From positions 3,697,318 to 3,761,317 of the forward strand of contig CAIIXF020000012.1 in assembly GCA_903813345.2 (NCBI GenBank): a stretch of DNA of 64,000 bases, read 5' to 3'. Position numbers and translations under genes: made by a program. The DNA is from Owenia fusiformis (taxonomy: Eukaryota; Annelida; Polychaeta; Sabellida; Oweniidae). How positions within the stretch are numbered: position 1 is the first letter of the stretch; every line of letters begins with the position of its first letter. The notes below the pieces were generated by a model. That model did not search any database. It saw nothing but the letters and a program-made list of their open reading frames with translations, and was not told the DNA's origin. Shown here in pieces: positions 35,401 to 44,700 of this stretch.

Positions 35401-35498
35401 AATAAAATCAAAATGTTCATGGAATCCTTCATTATATGTTGCAGAAACAAAGTCCGGAACATTCGGCCACTTCAGAATCAAGAAAAGACGCATCCTAG
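17468..35498 (+). CDS. MED19: Mediator of RNA polymerase II transcription subunit 19 (six exons, complete)
   Basis: Subunit of the Mediator head module, linking transcription factors to RNA polymerase II in the nucleus. Exons: 17468-17642, 19205-19361, 20062-20161, 22059-22164, 22440-22546, 35445-35498. All junctions are GT/AG and the frame is continuous, giving 232 aa (human protein 244). Residues 49-54 are GPFYLM. Then come 'ELTGSCNLISYYGLE' and 'YNKFCGKKV' (~60-85), 'DNSSLRSVIDKPPI' (~108-121) and 'GFRLHPGPLPEQYRLF' (~137-152). A Lys-rich basic tail (~157-215) is typical of metazoan MED19. The last exon encodes 'KQSPEHSATSESRKDAS', matching the Ser-rich end after the basic tail. ATG 17468 is the first in frame after an upstream stop-free stretch; ATG 17480 has a better start context (A at -3, G at +4) and may be used. 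The ~12.9-kb last intron contains the EF-hand gene. Confidence 0.93.
18320..18933. repeat. Long inverted repeat (foldback element) in MED19 intron 1
   Basis: Arms of ~240 bp, about 18325-18575 and 18670-18925, match inverted, for example 'gtattggagcgct' with 'agcgctccaatac' and 'cagctgatca' with 'tgattgattgtgacc'. The loop is ~90 bp. Cytosine runs mark both outer ends. No protein is encoded; ORFs inside are arm artefacts. Confidence 0.75.
19548..20040. repeat. 124-bp tandem repeat, four copies, MED19 intron 2
   Basis: Units of 'ttcaacagtggtctttgaat' through 'gctatttttgaaacagttt' recur at 124-bp spacing. Copies 2 and 3 are nearly identical; the fourth is more diverged. 'acccatggtactattaattg' in each unit creates short repeated ORFs without meaning. 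Confidence 0.9.
20271..20972. repeat. 75-bp minisatellite, about nine copies, MED19 intron 3
   Basis: The unit runs from 'gagtcctaagactgacggac' to 'ccaagtggaacactttttag'. The last seven copies are almost identical. Because 75 is divisible by three and no stop occurs in one frame of each strand, it yields long repetitive ORFs of over 200 codons on both strands. These are artefacts of the repeat. Confidence 0.92.
21299..21437. repeat. Hairpin-forming palindrome in MED19 intron 3
   Basis: Arms 21299-21359 and 21380-21437 match inverted, for example 'gtgatattccac' with 'gtggaatatcac' and 'gaatacctgta' with 'tacaggtattc'. The centre is near 'cgaagcccgaaggg'. It is part of a larger ~450-bp AT-rich element extending to ~21750. 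Similar hairpins are at 27060, 27340 and 31270. Confidence 0.7.
22902..34866 (-). CDS. Sarcoplasmic calcium-binding-like EF-hand protein, nested in MED19 intron 5
   Basis: Cytosolic calcium buffer or sensor of the invertebrate sarcoplasmic calcium-binding protein type. Exons (minus strand): 34866-34846 (MDDTSNQ), 27631-27499, 24591-24404, 23126-22902. Junctions are GT/AG and the frame is continuous, giving 188 aa, the usual family length. EF-hand I has loop DLDKDGRFGYED (residues 29-40), with Asp instead of Glu at position 12. The second motif (~65-110) is degenerate. EF-hand III (117-128, DFNSDGFISFEE) and IV (151-162, DTNHDGKISKEE) are canonical. It ends 'NRFFGPLLDF'. Three working sites (I, III, IV) is the pattern known for annelid SCP. 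The small first exon is the least certain. The gene lies antisense and wholly inside the last MED19 intron; intron 1 (~7.2 kb) and intron 2 carry several transposons. Confidence 0.85.
23465..24195. repeat. 0.7-kb foldback element in the EF-hand gene intron 3
   Basis: Arms of ~290 bp (about 23465-23760 and 23890-24195) match inverted: 'ccaaaccacatgttttttctg' region with its complement near 24010, and 'gcagggatgg' with 'ccatccctgc'. The outer ends share 'ggagggaaa' inverted. No coding capacity. Confidence 0.75.
24643..26104. mobile_element. PIF/Harbinger-like DNA transposon with TTA target duplication
   Basis: The terminal inverted repeats CTTATGCCTAGGTCACATAG and, inverted, CTAATGCCTTGGTCACATAG are flanked by TTA at 24640-24642 and 26105-26107. 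The subterminal regions are GC-rich, with 'cgccgggcgccgg' motifs. The 3-bp TWA target duplication and a MADF-like ORF inside fit the PIF/Harbinger superfamily. No DDE transposase ORF is present, so it is probably non-autonomous. It sits 48 bp from exon 3 of the EF-hand gene, in its intron 2. Confidence 0.75.
25123..25430 (-). pseudogene. MADF-like DNA-binding protein remnant of the PIF/Harbinger-like element
   Basis: One frame encodes 'EEKIAKFFEDRPYFYDQTNS' followed by 'DRQKKDEEIWNFANSIGW', which resembles the MADF fold (an acidic start, 'rP.lwd..h..Y..r..k...w..ia..lg'). An acidic stretch (~ELVDDEDLDVSREEG) precedes it. MADF/Myb-like proteins accompany the transposase in PIF/Harbinger elements. 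The ORF is short, opens by frame change from an upstream 'MPKAKDRGDKANGPY' segment and stops early, so it is probably defective. Confidence 0.4.
26281..26432 (-). pseudogene. Truncated duplicate of EF-hand gene exon 2
   Basis: Nearly identical to the 27455-27598 region of real exon 2 and its downstream intron. It encodes 'AWDHDKDGPFGYEDS' and 'GVADNIVKIG' and keeps the GT donor. It lacks the first ~10 codons and any acceptor, because the copy ends at ~26432 where a mobile element begins. It cannot be spliced like exon 2 and is read as a partial duplication. Confidence 0.7.
26445..27450. mobile_element. Hairpin-type repeat element split by a hAT-like MITE
   Basis: Without the hAT-like insert, the sequence has a strong hairpin ('ctatgattttgagagatatc' with 'gatatcacaaaaaaatcatag') and ends in 'aactatgggataaata'. 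A related element with the same order of hairpin and 'gtgggataaata' end lies at 31222-31796. The termini are approximate. Confidence 0.5.
26484..27004. mobile_element. 521-bp hAT-like MITE with exact 8-bp target duplication
   Basis: The ends TAGAGGTGTGCACT and, inverted, TAGAGGTGTGAACTTTTAAT are flanked by ATTTTTAT at 26476-26483 and 27005-27012. An 8-bp duplication and TAGAGGTGTG ends fit the hAT superfamily. Internal 'aatcgattaatc' motifs are symmetrical. It interrupts a hairpin element spanning about 26445-27450. Confidence 0.85.
28075..28437. repeat. 0.36-kb palindromic MITE-like repeat
   Basis: Arms of ~90 bp, 28075-28168 and 28346-28437, match inverted (for example 'gagtactttgaattt' with 'aaattcaaagtactc' and 'aatcaaatgaccaaattg' with its complement). 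Confidence 0.75.
31030..31222. repeat. ~60-bp degenerate tandem repeat
   Basis: Units with 'gtgcaatatatgtatttatt' begin near 31091, 31155 and 31213, and the pattern resumes at ~31800-31850 after an inserted hairpin element. It interrupts the XPG/PIN-like pseudogene. Confidence 0.55.
31222..31796. mobile_element. Hairpin-type repeat element (same kind as 26445-27450)
   Basis: A near-terminal hairpin (31233-31362: 'gtgatatcatttttatcgcc' against 'ggcgataaaatgatatcac', and an inner 'atatcaaatatcaacac' palindrome) is followed by ~400 bp ending 'cgtgggataaatatattta'. It splits the ~60-bp tandem array. Confidence 0.55.
33215..33910. mobile_element. 0.7-kb foldback MITE
   Basis: TAAAAAGGACCATGTGCAGT at the left recurs inverted at the right end. 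The inverted match continues through 'ttttagaca' and 'ttctgggcat' blocks for ~110 bp. An 80-bp piece of the right end also occurs at 25005-25084 inside the PIF/Harbinger-like element. Confidence 0.65.
34061..34558. mobile_element. 498-bp full palindrome MITE, EF-hand gene intron 1
   Basis: The ends CACTGTTCCACAACTAGTTAC and their inverted copy bound two arms of ~245 bp that are complementary almost throughout, meeting near 34310 ('gttacattgacgtt' and 'aatgttacttta'). It lies ~290 bp downstream of the first exon of the EF-hand gene. No coding capacity. Confidence 0.85.
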
Positions 35499-37070
35499 CA
35501 GGACTTTAAAGAACCTTATTATATATTGAACCAATTTATGGAACATGATACCACATGGTGACTTCTACAATTAACTTGTCTTATCTGGACGTCACTTGGA
35601 CTAGCCAAGAGTATTTGGATTGGCAGGTTTTCACATATCAAGTTTTTAAAACTTTGAAGTCTATGGCAGAAATGGAACTGAAAAAAGCATTCTCATTCAC
35701 AGGTTTTCAGATTAGAGAGGTGAAAACACGATTGGGAAGTCTATGGCAAATCAAAGAATGGGACTGACAAAAAGCATTCTCATTGAGAGGTGTATGGATT
35801 AGAGAGGTGTTCTGATCAATAGGTTCTACTGTGCTGTACCATATGAATTTCTGTCACATATTTGCAGAGAATTACTATGTGTATTGTATATATGAACACC
35901 CTGTATAACACATGAGACATGCTCTAAGAATCCACATTTCTGTAACCTACAGGGTGTTCACATTTTGAGGGTATCTAACATTTGGGTAAATGGGAAAGTA
36001 TTATGTAAAGTAAAGAGAGGGGTTAACACTAAGATTGGTGCTCACAAAATTATTGCCAATCTAAATACAGGGCTGGCCAATGTTTTGGCCCACCCTGTAG
36101 ATGTAGAAGAAATAGAAGCGTTCACAGTTAAGATGTACAATTAGATACAGTCATATTTTTCATAAAAATTAACTTTTTCTGTTGTAAAGGGATATAGTCA
36201 CAAAGGAATCGTATTTTGTTTGATCATGATTGTATACATTATGCATTTAAAGGTTTGATATCAAATTAACTTATTGAACACTCCCAACACCAGTCTGTTG
36301 GTACTACCTACTGACATGAAACAAAAGTGCAAAAACATCATTGAATGCATTTATTGTATTTAATAAATTATAAGTACATGTATATTATTCTGTGTTGATT
36401 TGAAACTTCCTCGAAAGATATGTCAGACATTTTTGGACCATAACCTTTTTACCCTCAACGAAAATATTTTTTCTAAGATTATTAGGGCCCCTGAATAATG
36501 TGATAGGTGATAGGTCCTTAAATGTTGTTTGCTATTACTGTACTACCCTGGACATCTGTATTTTATTATGTTACCTGGCCTCACTTAAGGCTTTACAGAT
36601 ATACAATGTACAGGGTGTCAAAAAACAACGGCACCCCCCTCTACAGCAAAAAGTCCTGAATGTTCCATATTGTGTCATACATCATTTGAAAGATAATTTA
36701 ATTCTGGAGTTACTCCTCAAATTTCATTTAATAAAACTTTATATTAAAAAAGCTACATTGTTTTTAAGTTTGCTACTTTGGTACTTTATTTGCTGCTCTG
36801 TTACTGGTTAAAGGCCAAATCTTCAGAAAGTGGAATATGAAAGAATTAGCTCATAATCTGATAATAATGCGAGTATGTTATAAATGATTCCTATTCATTT
36901 CTAAATATCCAAGTCTATGCACATCAGTTTAAATTCATGATACATCACTTTTGTAAAGGTTTTTATTAACACTTTGGCCTTCTTGACATATTCCATACAT
37001 GTAGTAAAACCTGTATGTAGAAATGGAACGTCCCTTGATTACGCTGAAAAGGTTCGAAAAAACTTTTAAA
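35499..37070. other. Region between MED19 and the EF-hand paralogue exon, no gene
   Basis: This includes the MED19 3' UTR (an AATAAA-like signal 'tttaataaattat' is at ~36358, but its use is uncertain). A small palindrome has TGAACACCCTGTA at 35893-35905 and its complement at 35948-35960. A ~90-bp fragment of the 13821-14444 MITE family lies near 36612. Confidence 0.5.
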
Positions 37071-37298
37071 TTAAGAATCCATCAAGGGGCCGAAGAATCT
37101 ATTTCCATTGTCATCACCAGTATTGACGACATAATCAGTAAAGGCACCAACGAACTCTTCTTCTGAGATTTTTCCATCACCGTCTGTATCCATGTATTCA
37201 AACTGGCGAATAGCTAGATCTGGATTAATTTGCATGGCCTTCCAGTATATTATGTACTCATCAAAGCTTATGAACCCATCGGAGTTGAAGTCAAGGAC
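37071..37298 (-). CDS. Terminal exon of a second EF-hand (sarcoplasmic calcium-binding-like) gene
   Basis: The exon has an AG acceptor (ATTACAG|GTCCTTGAC) and an intact frame of 75 codons to a TAA at 37073-37071. It encodes two canonical EF-hand loops, DFNSDGFISFDE and DTDGDGKISEEE, and ends 'NRFFGPLMDS'. It is clearly homologous to the last exon of the nested gene at 22902-34866 but differs at many residues and carries one extra residue near the end. It lies upstream of that gene's first exon, so it belongs to a separate tandem paralogue. I did not find its upstream exons in 37.3-64 kb; they may be beyond the window or too short to recognise. Lack of stops argues against a dead copy. Confidence 0.7.
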   Translation of the reverse strand, partial: VLDFNSDGFISFDEYIIYWKAMQINPDLAIRQFEYMDTDGDGKISEEEFVGAFTDYVVNTGDDNGNRFFGPLMDS

Positions 37299-38159
37299 CT
37301 GTAATATAAAAATATATACAGAATGCAAAAAATTCCTGAAGATACAAACACTTTGGGAGGGCTGACAGGCTTGTAGCCAGGATTTTTCAAATGGCGTTCT
37401 ATTTTTGCTTTTCCATGTATATTTGCTCTGAGTGCGCTACTAACAAGTGGATGTCTAGGAAGTTATCGGCACCAGGGTAAGTGAACTGTACCCTAGAATT
37501 TGATGCTGTGGCAGTGAAAGACACAGACTCAATCTCTAGTTCAGATACATTTAGTGAAACAACTCAATGTCTACAGTCAAGTCAAGTAACTAAGTCAACA
37601 TTTGAAATGTGTATGTTCATCAATATTTACTAGGAATGGTGCCACAATTGAAGTAAACCTCTGGTTAATTATTTTCAATATACCTATCAGCAAACGTGTA
37701 AATGATAATTTTGATGTTCTGTTACATATTGGGGAAGCACTATTGGGGATATGGCCTATATTTCTGAATTTCCACTATGTCCCTGTATACCCCTACATCA
37801 TACATATACGATCAAAAGATGTATGTTACTTGTCATTTTTCATTATGAACCAACCATAAATGTATTTTTTCATGTTTACATATACAATGAACTTTCTGTT
37901 TTCGAATATAGACGGATGGTACTGCATTTATTTTATATGATATGGAGCAAACAAATGTGTGTCAATTTACACTGTAATATCCCACATACTTATATTTCAA
38001 GGGTAGTTTTGAAGAATAATCAAGAAAATCCATGTTTTCAAATGAATTCATCCTTGTCAAAGAACGCAAATGAGGATATGCGGTTTGAAAAACTAACAAC
38101 ATGTTTCAAGTTCTTACAATTCCTGGTTGAAACAAATATTTTGAAAGTTTAGATTTCCA
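37299..38159. other. No gene recognised
   Basis: AT-rich sequence, with a fragment of the CAGGCCC MITE family near 37369-37410 ('gacaggcttgtagccagg'). Short ORFs here lack similarity. It may be intron of the second EF-hand gene. Confidence 0.4.
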
Positions 38160-39172
38160 TATCAAGAATATCACGTCATTTGCTCATTAACATAAATTCT
38201 GACATATGACGTCACAGATTATTGTCAATGGGAAATTACTAGACTCTATAGGAAAACTTTAAAAGTAGTGTGTGATAATTTACGAACTCGAATTTACTCA
38301 AAATGGTATATTATGCATGACACTATTATGAGTAAGACAGCGAAAAAATTAAATTCCCAACGTTAAAAAATAAGCTTCCCCCAGAAAAAACGTGTTTTAA
38401 AATCACTTTGTATGGGGAGTGGTAGCGTGACGTCATAGTTTTAGCGAAAATATGGTAAAAATGGGCAAATTCAACGTCTTTAACCTGCTGTAAAAATATT
38501 TTTTGTTAATATCAGAATTTACTCGAAATGGTTTGGAAGATCTAGATTGAACTGACGTAATAAAAAAAAGATCAATAGTCTACCAGGGCTTTAAAAAATA
38601 AGCTTCCCCCAGAAAATGAAAATGGGTCATTTATCAAATGGCCAATTATAATTCTATTCACTAACATAGCAGCTTAAACGTTGAAAATTGCTAATTACGA
38701 CGTCCGTTTTTATTTGGCGATTCGCCATTTGAAATGAGCTAACTTTACCATTCTGGTTATAGTCTTGTTTTCAATACTAGATCTATCAAGTGTCATGTAA
38801 GCTTACGTACATTTTCCCAAAGTCTAATTAAATCAATAGATTGTTACAGGATGTCTTAATTTTAATCAAAACACGAGATAACTTTTGGTTTCTATTTTCT
38901 TTATTTTTAATTACCAAGACAATATAATTTTCTTCTTCGTAATTTACGTGCTTTCTAGCACGGAGTTTCATAGCCCTATAATTCTAAAATGTTCAAATAT
39001 GGCGCCCAATCTTGGTACACCAGACGAAAAGCGTATTAAAGACGAATTCCCGGGTAAATTGACTAATATACCATTGACGTGATTGGATAATCGAGATGTG
39101 ACGTCATGTAATTATTCACATAAACAATCAAAAAAGCACGTGGTAAAATGACGTGATATTCTTAATATGCGA
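38160..39172. mobile_element. 1.0-kb element with short inverted ends
   Basis: 'aagaatatcacgtcattt' at the left is matched by its inverted copy near 39148-39166. Both ends also carry 'tgacgtcac' nearby. An internal direct repeat, 'aaaaaataagcttcccccag', occurs at ~38367 and ~38592. No target duplication or protein is certain. Confidence 0.45.
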
Positions 39173-39689
39173 ATGTAATCTCCTACTCAATGAAAATCGT
39201 TGATATTTGTGATTTTTTGGAATACACATTGCTGGATCATAGAACCTTGCCTTGTTCGAGATAAACGAAAAGTGTATTGTTAATACTTGACGCCGTTCGG
39301 ATCGGATATTTGGATATGATTGACGTTTTCGGTAATCTCCTACCACTGTAACTTCCAACTTAATTTTTGAAAGCCAAATATGATGGTCACAAATTGATAT
39401 TTAAGTCACACGTTGATGCATACATCATATGTGTACATTAACTGTCGAATACATGCCGACCTACATTTATATAAATATCCACAGTTTAACTGAAATCATC
39501 AATGCTCGAAACGGTTTATCATATAACCTGGTGAGTTTAATGTTTCATTTTAATTTATAATTATGATATCGGATTTGAGTATGGTTGATTTGAGATGTAT
39601 TAAAAATTAATACATTAAAATGTGTATTATCATCTTAATAACCACCTCACAAATTGTATTGGAAATCAAAGATGTACGATTTTTTTATA

Positions 39690-39850
39690 GTATACTATGG
39701 TATGGTATGGTATGGAATGGTATGGTATGGTATAGTGTAAGTATGGTATGTTATAGTATGGTATGGTACGGTCCCGGGGGTACGGTATAGAATCGTATAG
39801 TATAGTACAGTATAGTATAGTACGGTACGGTACAGTACAGTATAGTATAT
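39690..39850. repeat. (TATGG)n / (TATAG)n simple repeat
   Basis: Pentamer tract with 'tatggtatggtatgg' grading into 'tatagtatagtacgg', interrupted by 'gtcccgggggtac'. It is followed by an unclassified segment with 'catcaagccgttaccggctt' (39880-39900). Confidence 0.85.
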
Positions 39851-41140
39851 TTTGTTTATTAAAGTCTCACATGTCTGTGACATCAAGCCGTTACCGGCTT
39901 GGGAGAGACTATAAAATTTTGTACATTAAAATTTACTTTTAAAATGGTGTATATTAATAACGTCTCTAGCCAAATTACTTGGTAAGGCCACACTGTGGCC
40001 GAAGAATAAGGTAATGTGTATACAATTTAAGCGATGTATCCATAGCCTATTAAAATATTAATGTTCTTCTGTGTTTCATTATATTAATCATTGTATTGGC
40101 TAATGTCCTATGAAGGTTGGAGTTCATAATGAGAGCATATTGAACTAGATTATTGCACTGATTAAAGTCACTGTATAATATTATGGAAATCCTCCAAAAT
40201 ATTTAAATTTGGCAATTATTGCTCCAATCATTGTTTCGGTTGGCGGAGTTTGCGAATATTTTTGCCGATTCATTATAGTCTAGGTGTTCATTAAAATACA
40301 GTCCATTATTTATAGTCATGTGTGTAATCAAGTGTTATTTCACCATATTTAAATAGTTTCTGACATCGATTTACATTTTTGGGGTGGAAATGCATTATTT
40401 GGTTTTGTATTGTAACAGTTTGGCCTATTTTTGTGGATATACGTGGTAGCGTGGCTAATAATAGGCCCACTGTTTAGTAAACGGTGTTTACTTGGTGAGT
40501 TACACGGCACACGTTAAATGTGCGATTGTCCCTAAAGAATTAAACAGACATATACTATTAAATATAAAATATAAAACAGTATATTGTGGCGTTTATAAGC
40601 CCAAATAAAGATGTACATTAAATGTCAAGTATGAAGGTTAAAATGCTACGATATTATTATCTCTCTCAAAACTCACAACTCAAAAGTCCATATAAGCTAA
40701 TAATTATCACTTATGAAACAATATCCAGAGTCCATATAACTAAAGTTAATGATCACTATATACACTGTTGTATCTCCAATATTAAAAGTCCATATATGTT
40801 GTAACCCTTGTAAGTCTTGTATTGTACTTGTAACTTGAACCTGTAATAGTAAGCGGACACAAAACCATCTAAGTCCAAATATCTGTTGTGTAAACTCCTA
40901 AGTCCTGGATCCTTTCCAAGGTGTTGTAGTATATGATGTGAAATCATCCAAGTCAACTCTCGGCTCAGTAAATGTCTATCTCCTGGATCCTAAGTATAAC
41001 TATTGCTCCGTAAGCGTAAATCTCCTGGATCCTCTTCACTGTATTGTAGTATAATTCAGCTTTGATAATGTAAAATCATCAAGTCAACTATCGGCTCGGT
41101 AAATGGCTATCTCCTGGATCCTCCTCAAATGTGTTGTAGT

Positions 41141-41611
41141 TAGTGTTGTCGTGATTAATCGATACATCGCGATATACATCGCCAAAGCTGATTCTGGCGA
41201 TGCATCGATGTCTGAAACAAAACATCGATGTTTTTGAAAAAATTTAATTTGCTAAATATCACCCTTTCTTATCTTATTTTGACACAAATCGCTTACCTTT
41301 CTCATGTCTTATTTCATTTTTCAAATGTTTTCTGATATTCTTTCGCTTTAAAACTGTTTTAGCTAGTCGAAATGAACCATTAATCTAAAAAAATTTACTT
41401 TACTTTCATTTCATCGTTACTAGAAGTTCCCGGATGTACCTGCGTACTCTTATTAATTTGTTCTGTTCAGTATTTTAGTGCATTAGCGTTCGGTATTTCA
41501 GTGCACTTTTCTCGGACTTTTTCTCGATGTACATCGCGATGTGCATCGATGTTTACTACTGAAAATTGCCGATGCATCGATGTACGATTATAGCACATCG
41601 CGACAACACTA
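41141..41611. mobile_element. 471-bp hAT-like MITE with exact 8-bp target duplication
   Basis: The ends TAGTGTTGTCGTGATTAATC and, inverted, TAGTGTTGTCGCGATGTGCT are flanked by GTTGTAGT at 41133-41140 and 41612-41619. Subterminal 'acatcgcgat' and 'catcgatg' motifs repeat on both sides. It is inserted into the 91-bp satellite, whose other units give the empty site. No transposase. Confidence 0.9.
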
Positions 41612-41738
41612 GTTGTAGTATAATTCAACTTTGATTATGTAAAATAATCTAAGTCAAACTATCAAGTCTGGAAACGACTATCTCCTGGATCCTCCTCAAT
41701 GTGTTGTAGTATAATTCAACTTTGATTATGTGAAATAA

Positions 41739-44700
41739 TAGTATGGGAGCAAAGGTCATTCCGTGTCCTTTTTAGAGGCGAGCTAAGCGACATATATTTT
41801 CATGAACTATACGTGATACTTACCAAGAAAAATGATGTTGGCAATTTTGAATCCGCGACGGCGTTGCTATGGTAACCAAGTAAATATGCCACGCCCACTT
41901 TTAGGGGCTCTTTTCAGTGTATGGTCCCTATCTCTGTCATTATTGCTCAGATTTAGATGAAATTCACACCAAATGGAAGGTAATGGATAATTCAATCAGA
42001 AAATATTAATTTGGCAATTTTGAATCCGATATGGCGTTGCTATGGTAACAAAGTAAATATGCCACGCCCACTTTTCGGAGCTGTTTTCAGTGTTTGGCCC
42101 CTAACTTTGTCATTATTGCTCAAATTTATATGAAATTTGCACCAAATTAAAGGTAATAAATAGAGCAATCAAACCATTTTTAAAATATGCAAATATGGTG
42201 ATTTGCATTTCAACTATGACGTCATAACTGTTTGTTCTTGCATATTTTATTACAATCATAATGTATAAATCTGGGAAATCATTGTCTTTAAAATGGTCAG
42301 TATAATGCTTTTGACTAGTTTAGTTTATTTATTTTAGTTGAGTTTATTAGTTTATTTGATTCATACATGTATGATCATAAGAATTGAATAAATATAATGA
42401 AAGTGTCCAATTCACACTGTTGCTTTGGTGACAGCATGTAACTATCTGCTATCTGCTGTAAACAAGAATTCTTTAGGAAATGTTACATTTTGACCAGTTG
42501 ACGGACATGTATTCTTTTTAAAATTTGGTGACAGAAAATAATCTAATAATAACCATAGTTATTAAATTTGGATTGTGTTATATTATGATGTCATAATGGC
42601 AATTTTTAATCAGGGGCACAGCCAGCTTTCAGTCAGAAGGGAGCCTGCGATCGTGGCACAGGCAACCCAAAAAGATAGGTTTTGAATATTATAAAAATTT
42701 CCTTCAAAATTTAGCAAAAAGCTTCAAGTTGAAAGTATTCTTTTATCTAATGGTTCTATTTTTATTAGTTATTAGAGGGTGGGTGAACCCAGCGCACCCC
42801 CATCCCCCTAAGCACTGCCTATGTTAATCCAATATAATGTTGCTATGGTAACCATTAGGTGAATATGCTAGGTGAATCAGACAATACATGAAAAATGTAG
42901 ATTCGCTCACTGACATACTAAGTACCTGTTATGATATCATAGCTGCTTTTTGTGATTATTTTCTTGAAATAAGGTTAAATTGGTCAAAATGATTCCACTG
43001 TAATAGACATTGGTACTAACTATTCCATTAATCACCTAAAAACACTTGACAAACATTTAACAAAACACAAAATGTAATAATAAATTTCACAAATCCCCGG
43101 GATTTAATTGACAATTTTGCTAAGATTAATTTTACCAAGCACGAAACTAAATAGCAGTCTACATGACCTAAAAAGATGAAATAGGCTAAAGTATTGACCT
43201 ATACCATAAATGATATTATTTTTATGTAAATTGACATTGAACATATTTTTCGGATTTCAAAACCATTAGCAGCTATTAATGCTACAATGGGTATGCCAGT
43301 CAGTCAATCAACATAATCCATGCATTGTCTGAATCTTTAGCTTCAATTTGGTGAATATTTCATATACACTCAAGCTTTAATCATGACAAAAATAGAAGCA
43401 AAACTTTGGAAAAGCCCTGAACAGTGGGGATGGCATATTCACCTAGTTACCATAGCAACATCATATTGGATTAACATAGGCATTGCCAGCGAGGGTGATG
43501 GGTGCGCCCCCATAAACAAAAAAATAGAACCATTAAATAGGAGAAGAGCTTTAAAATCATTTTGACTTGAAGCTTCTTGCTCAGTTTTGAAGGAAGTTGC
43601 ATCAATTTTTGTAGAATTCAAAACAAATCTTAAAAACATTTTTGGGTTGCTTATGCCACAATCGCAATCCCCCCCTCTCCTGACTGAACGCTGGCTGCAC
43701 CCCTGATTATTAATTGCCATTATGGCATCATGATATAACACAATTTAAATTAAATAAGTTTTTATAGTCACAAGATTATTTTCTGTCATCATATTTTAAA
43801 AAGAATACATGTGTCAGTCAACTAGTCAAAATGTAAAATTATTTTTACATCAGATAGTTTTGCTACGTGCTGTAACCATAGCAACAGCATAAATTGGAGA
43901 TTTTCATTACATTGTTAGATTTATTCAGTTTTAATGACCATGCAAGTATGAATGCAATAAAATTATAAACTCAACTAAAAGAAATAAACTAATTAACTAG
44001 TTAAAAGCATTACTGACTACAGTGTATTTTAAAGACAATAATTTCACAGATTAATACATCATGATTAAGATAAAATATGCAAGAACAAACAGTTATGACG
44101 TCATAATCAATATGTAAATCATCCTTTTTGCATAGTTTACTAACTGTCTGATTGCTCTATCTATTACCTTTAATTTGGTGCAGATTTCATCTAAATCTGA
44201 GCAATAATGAAGAAGTTAAAGGCAAAACACTGAAAAGAGCCCCTAAAAGTGGGTGGGGCATATTCACTTTGTTACCATAGCAACGCCATCGTTGATTCAG
44301 AATTGTCAACTTAATACCTCCTGATTGCATTATCTATTACCTTCAATTTGGTCTGAATTTCATCAAAATCTGAGCAATAATGGTGGAGATGGGGGCCAAA
44401 CACTGAAAATAGCCCCTAAAAATGGGCATGGCATATTTACTTGGTTACTATAGCAACGGCATCGCAGATTCAGAATTGCACATAATATTTCTTGATCATA
44501 CTTTATACCCATAAAGAAATGAAAATCAACCATAGTTTTCAGCTTTGACCTACTTTTATGGTGAATGTCAAAGGACAAGGTGCTGATTTGTAATTATCTT
44601 GAGCAATTTTATCTTATTTCAAGAAAATAATCACGAAAACAGCTATGATAGTCATACCATAATAGGTATGCCAGTCTGTCAATTTGCATTCCCCATGCAT

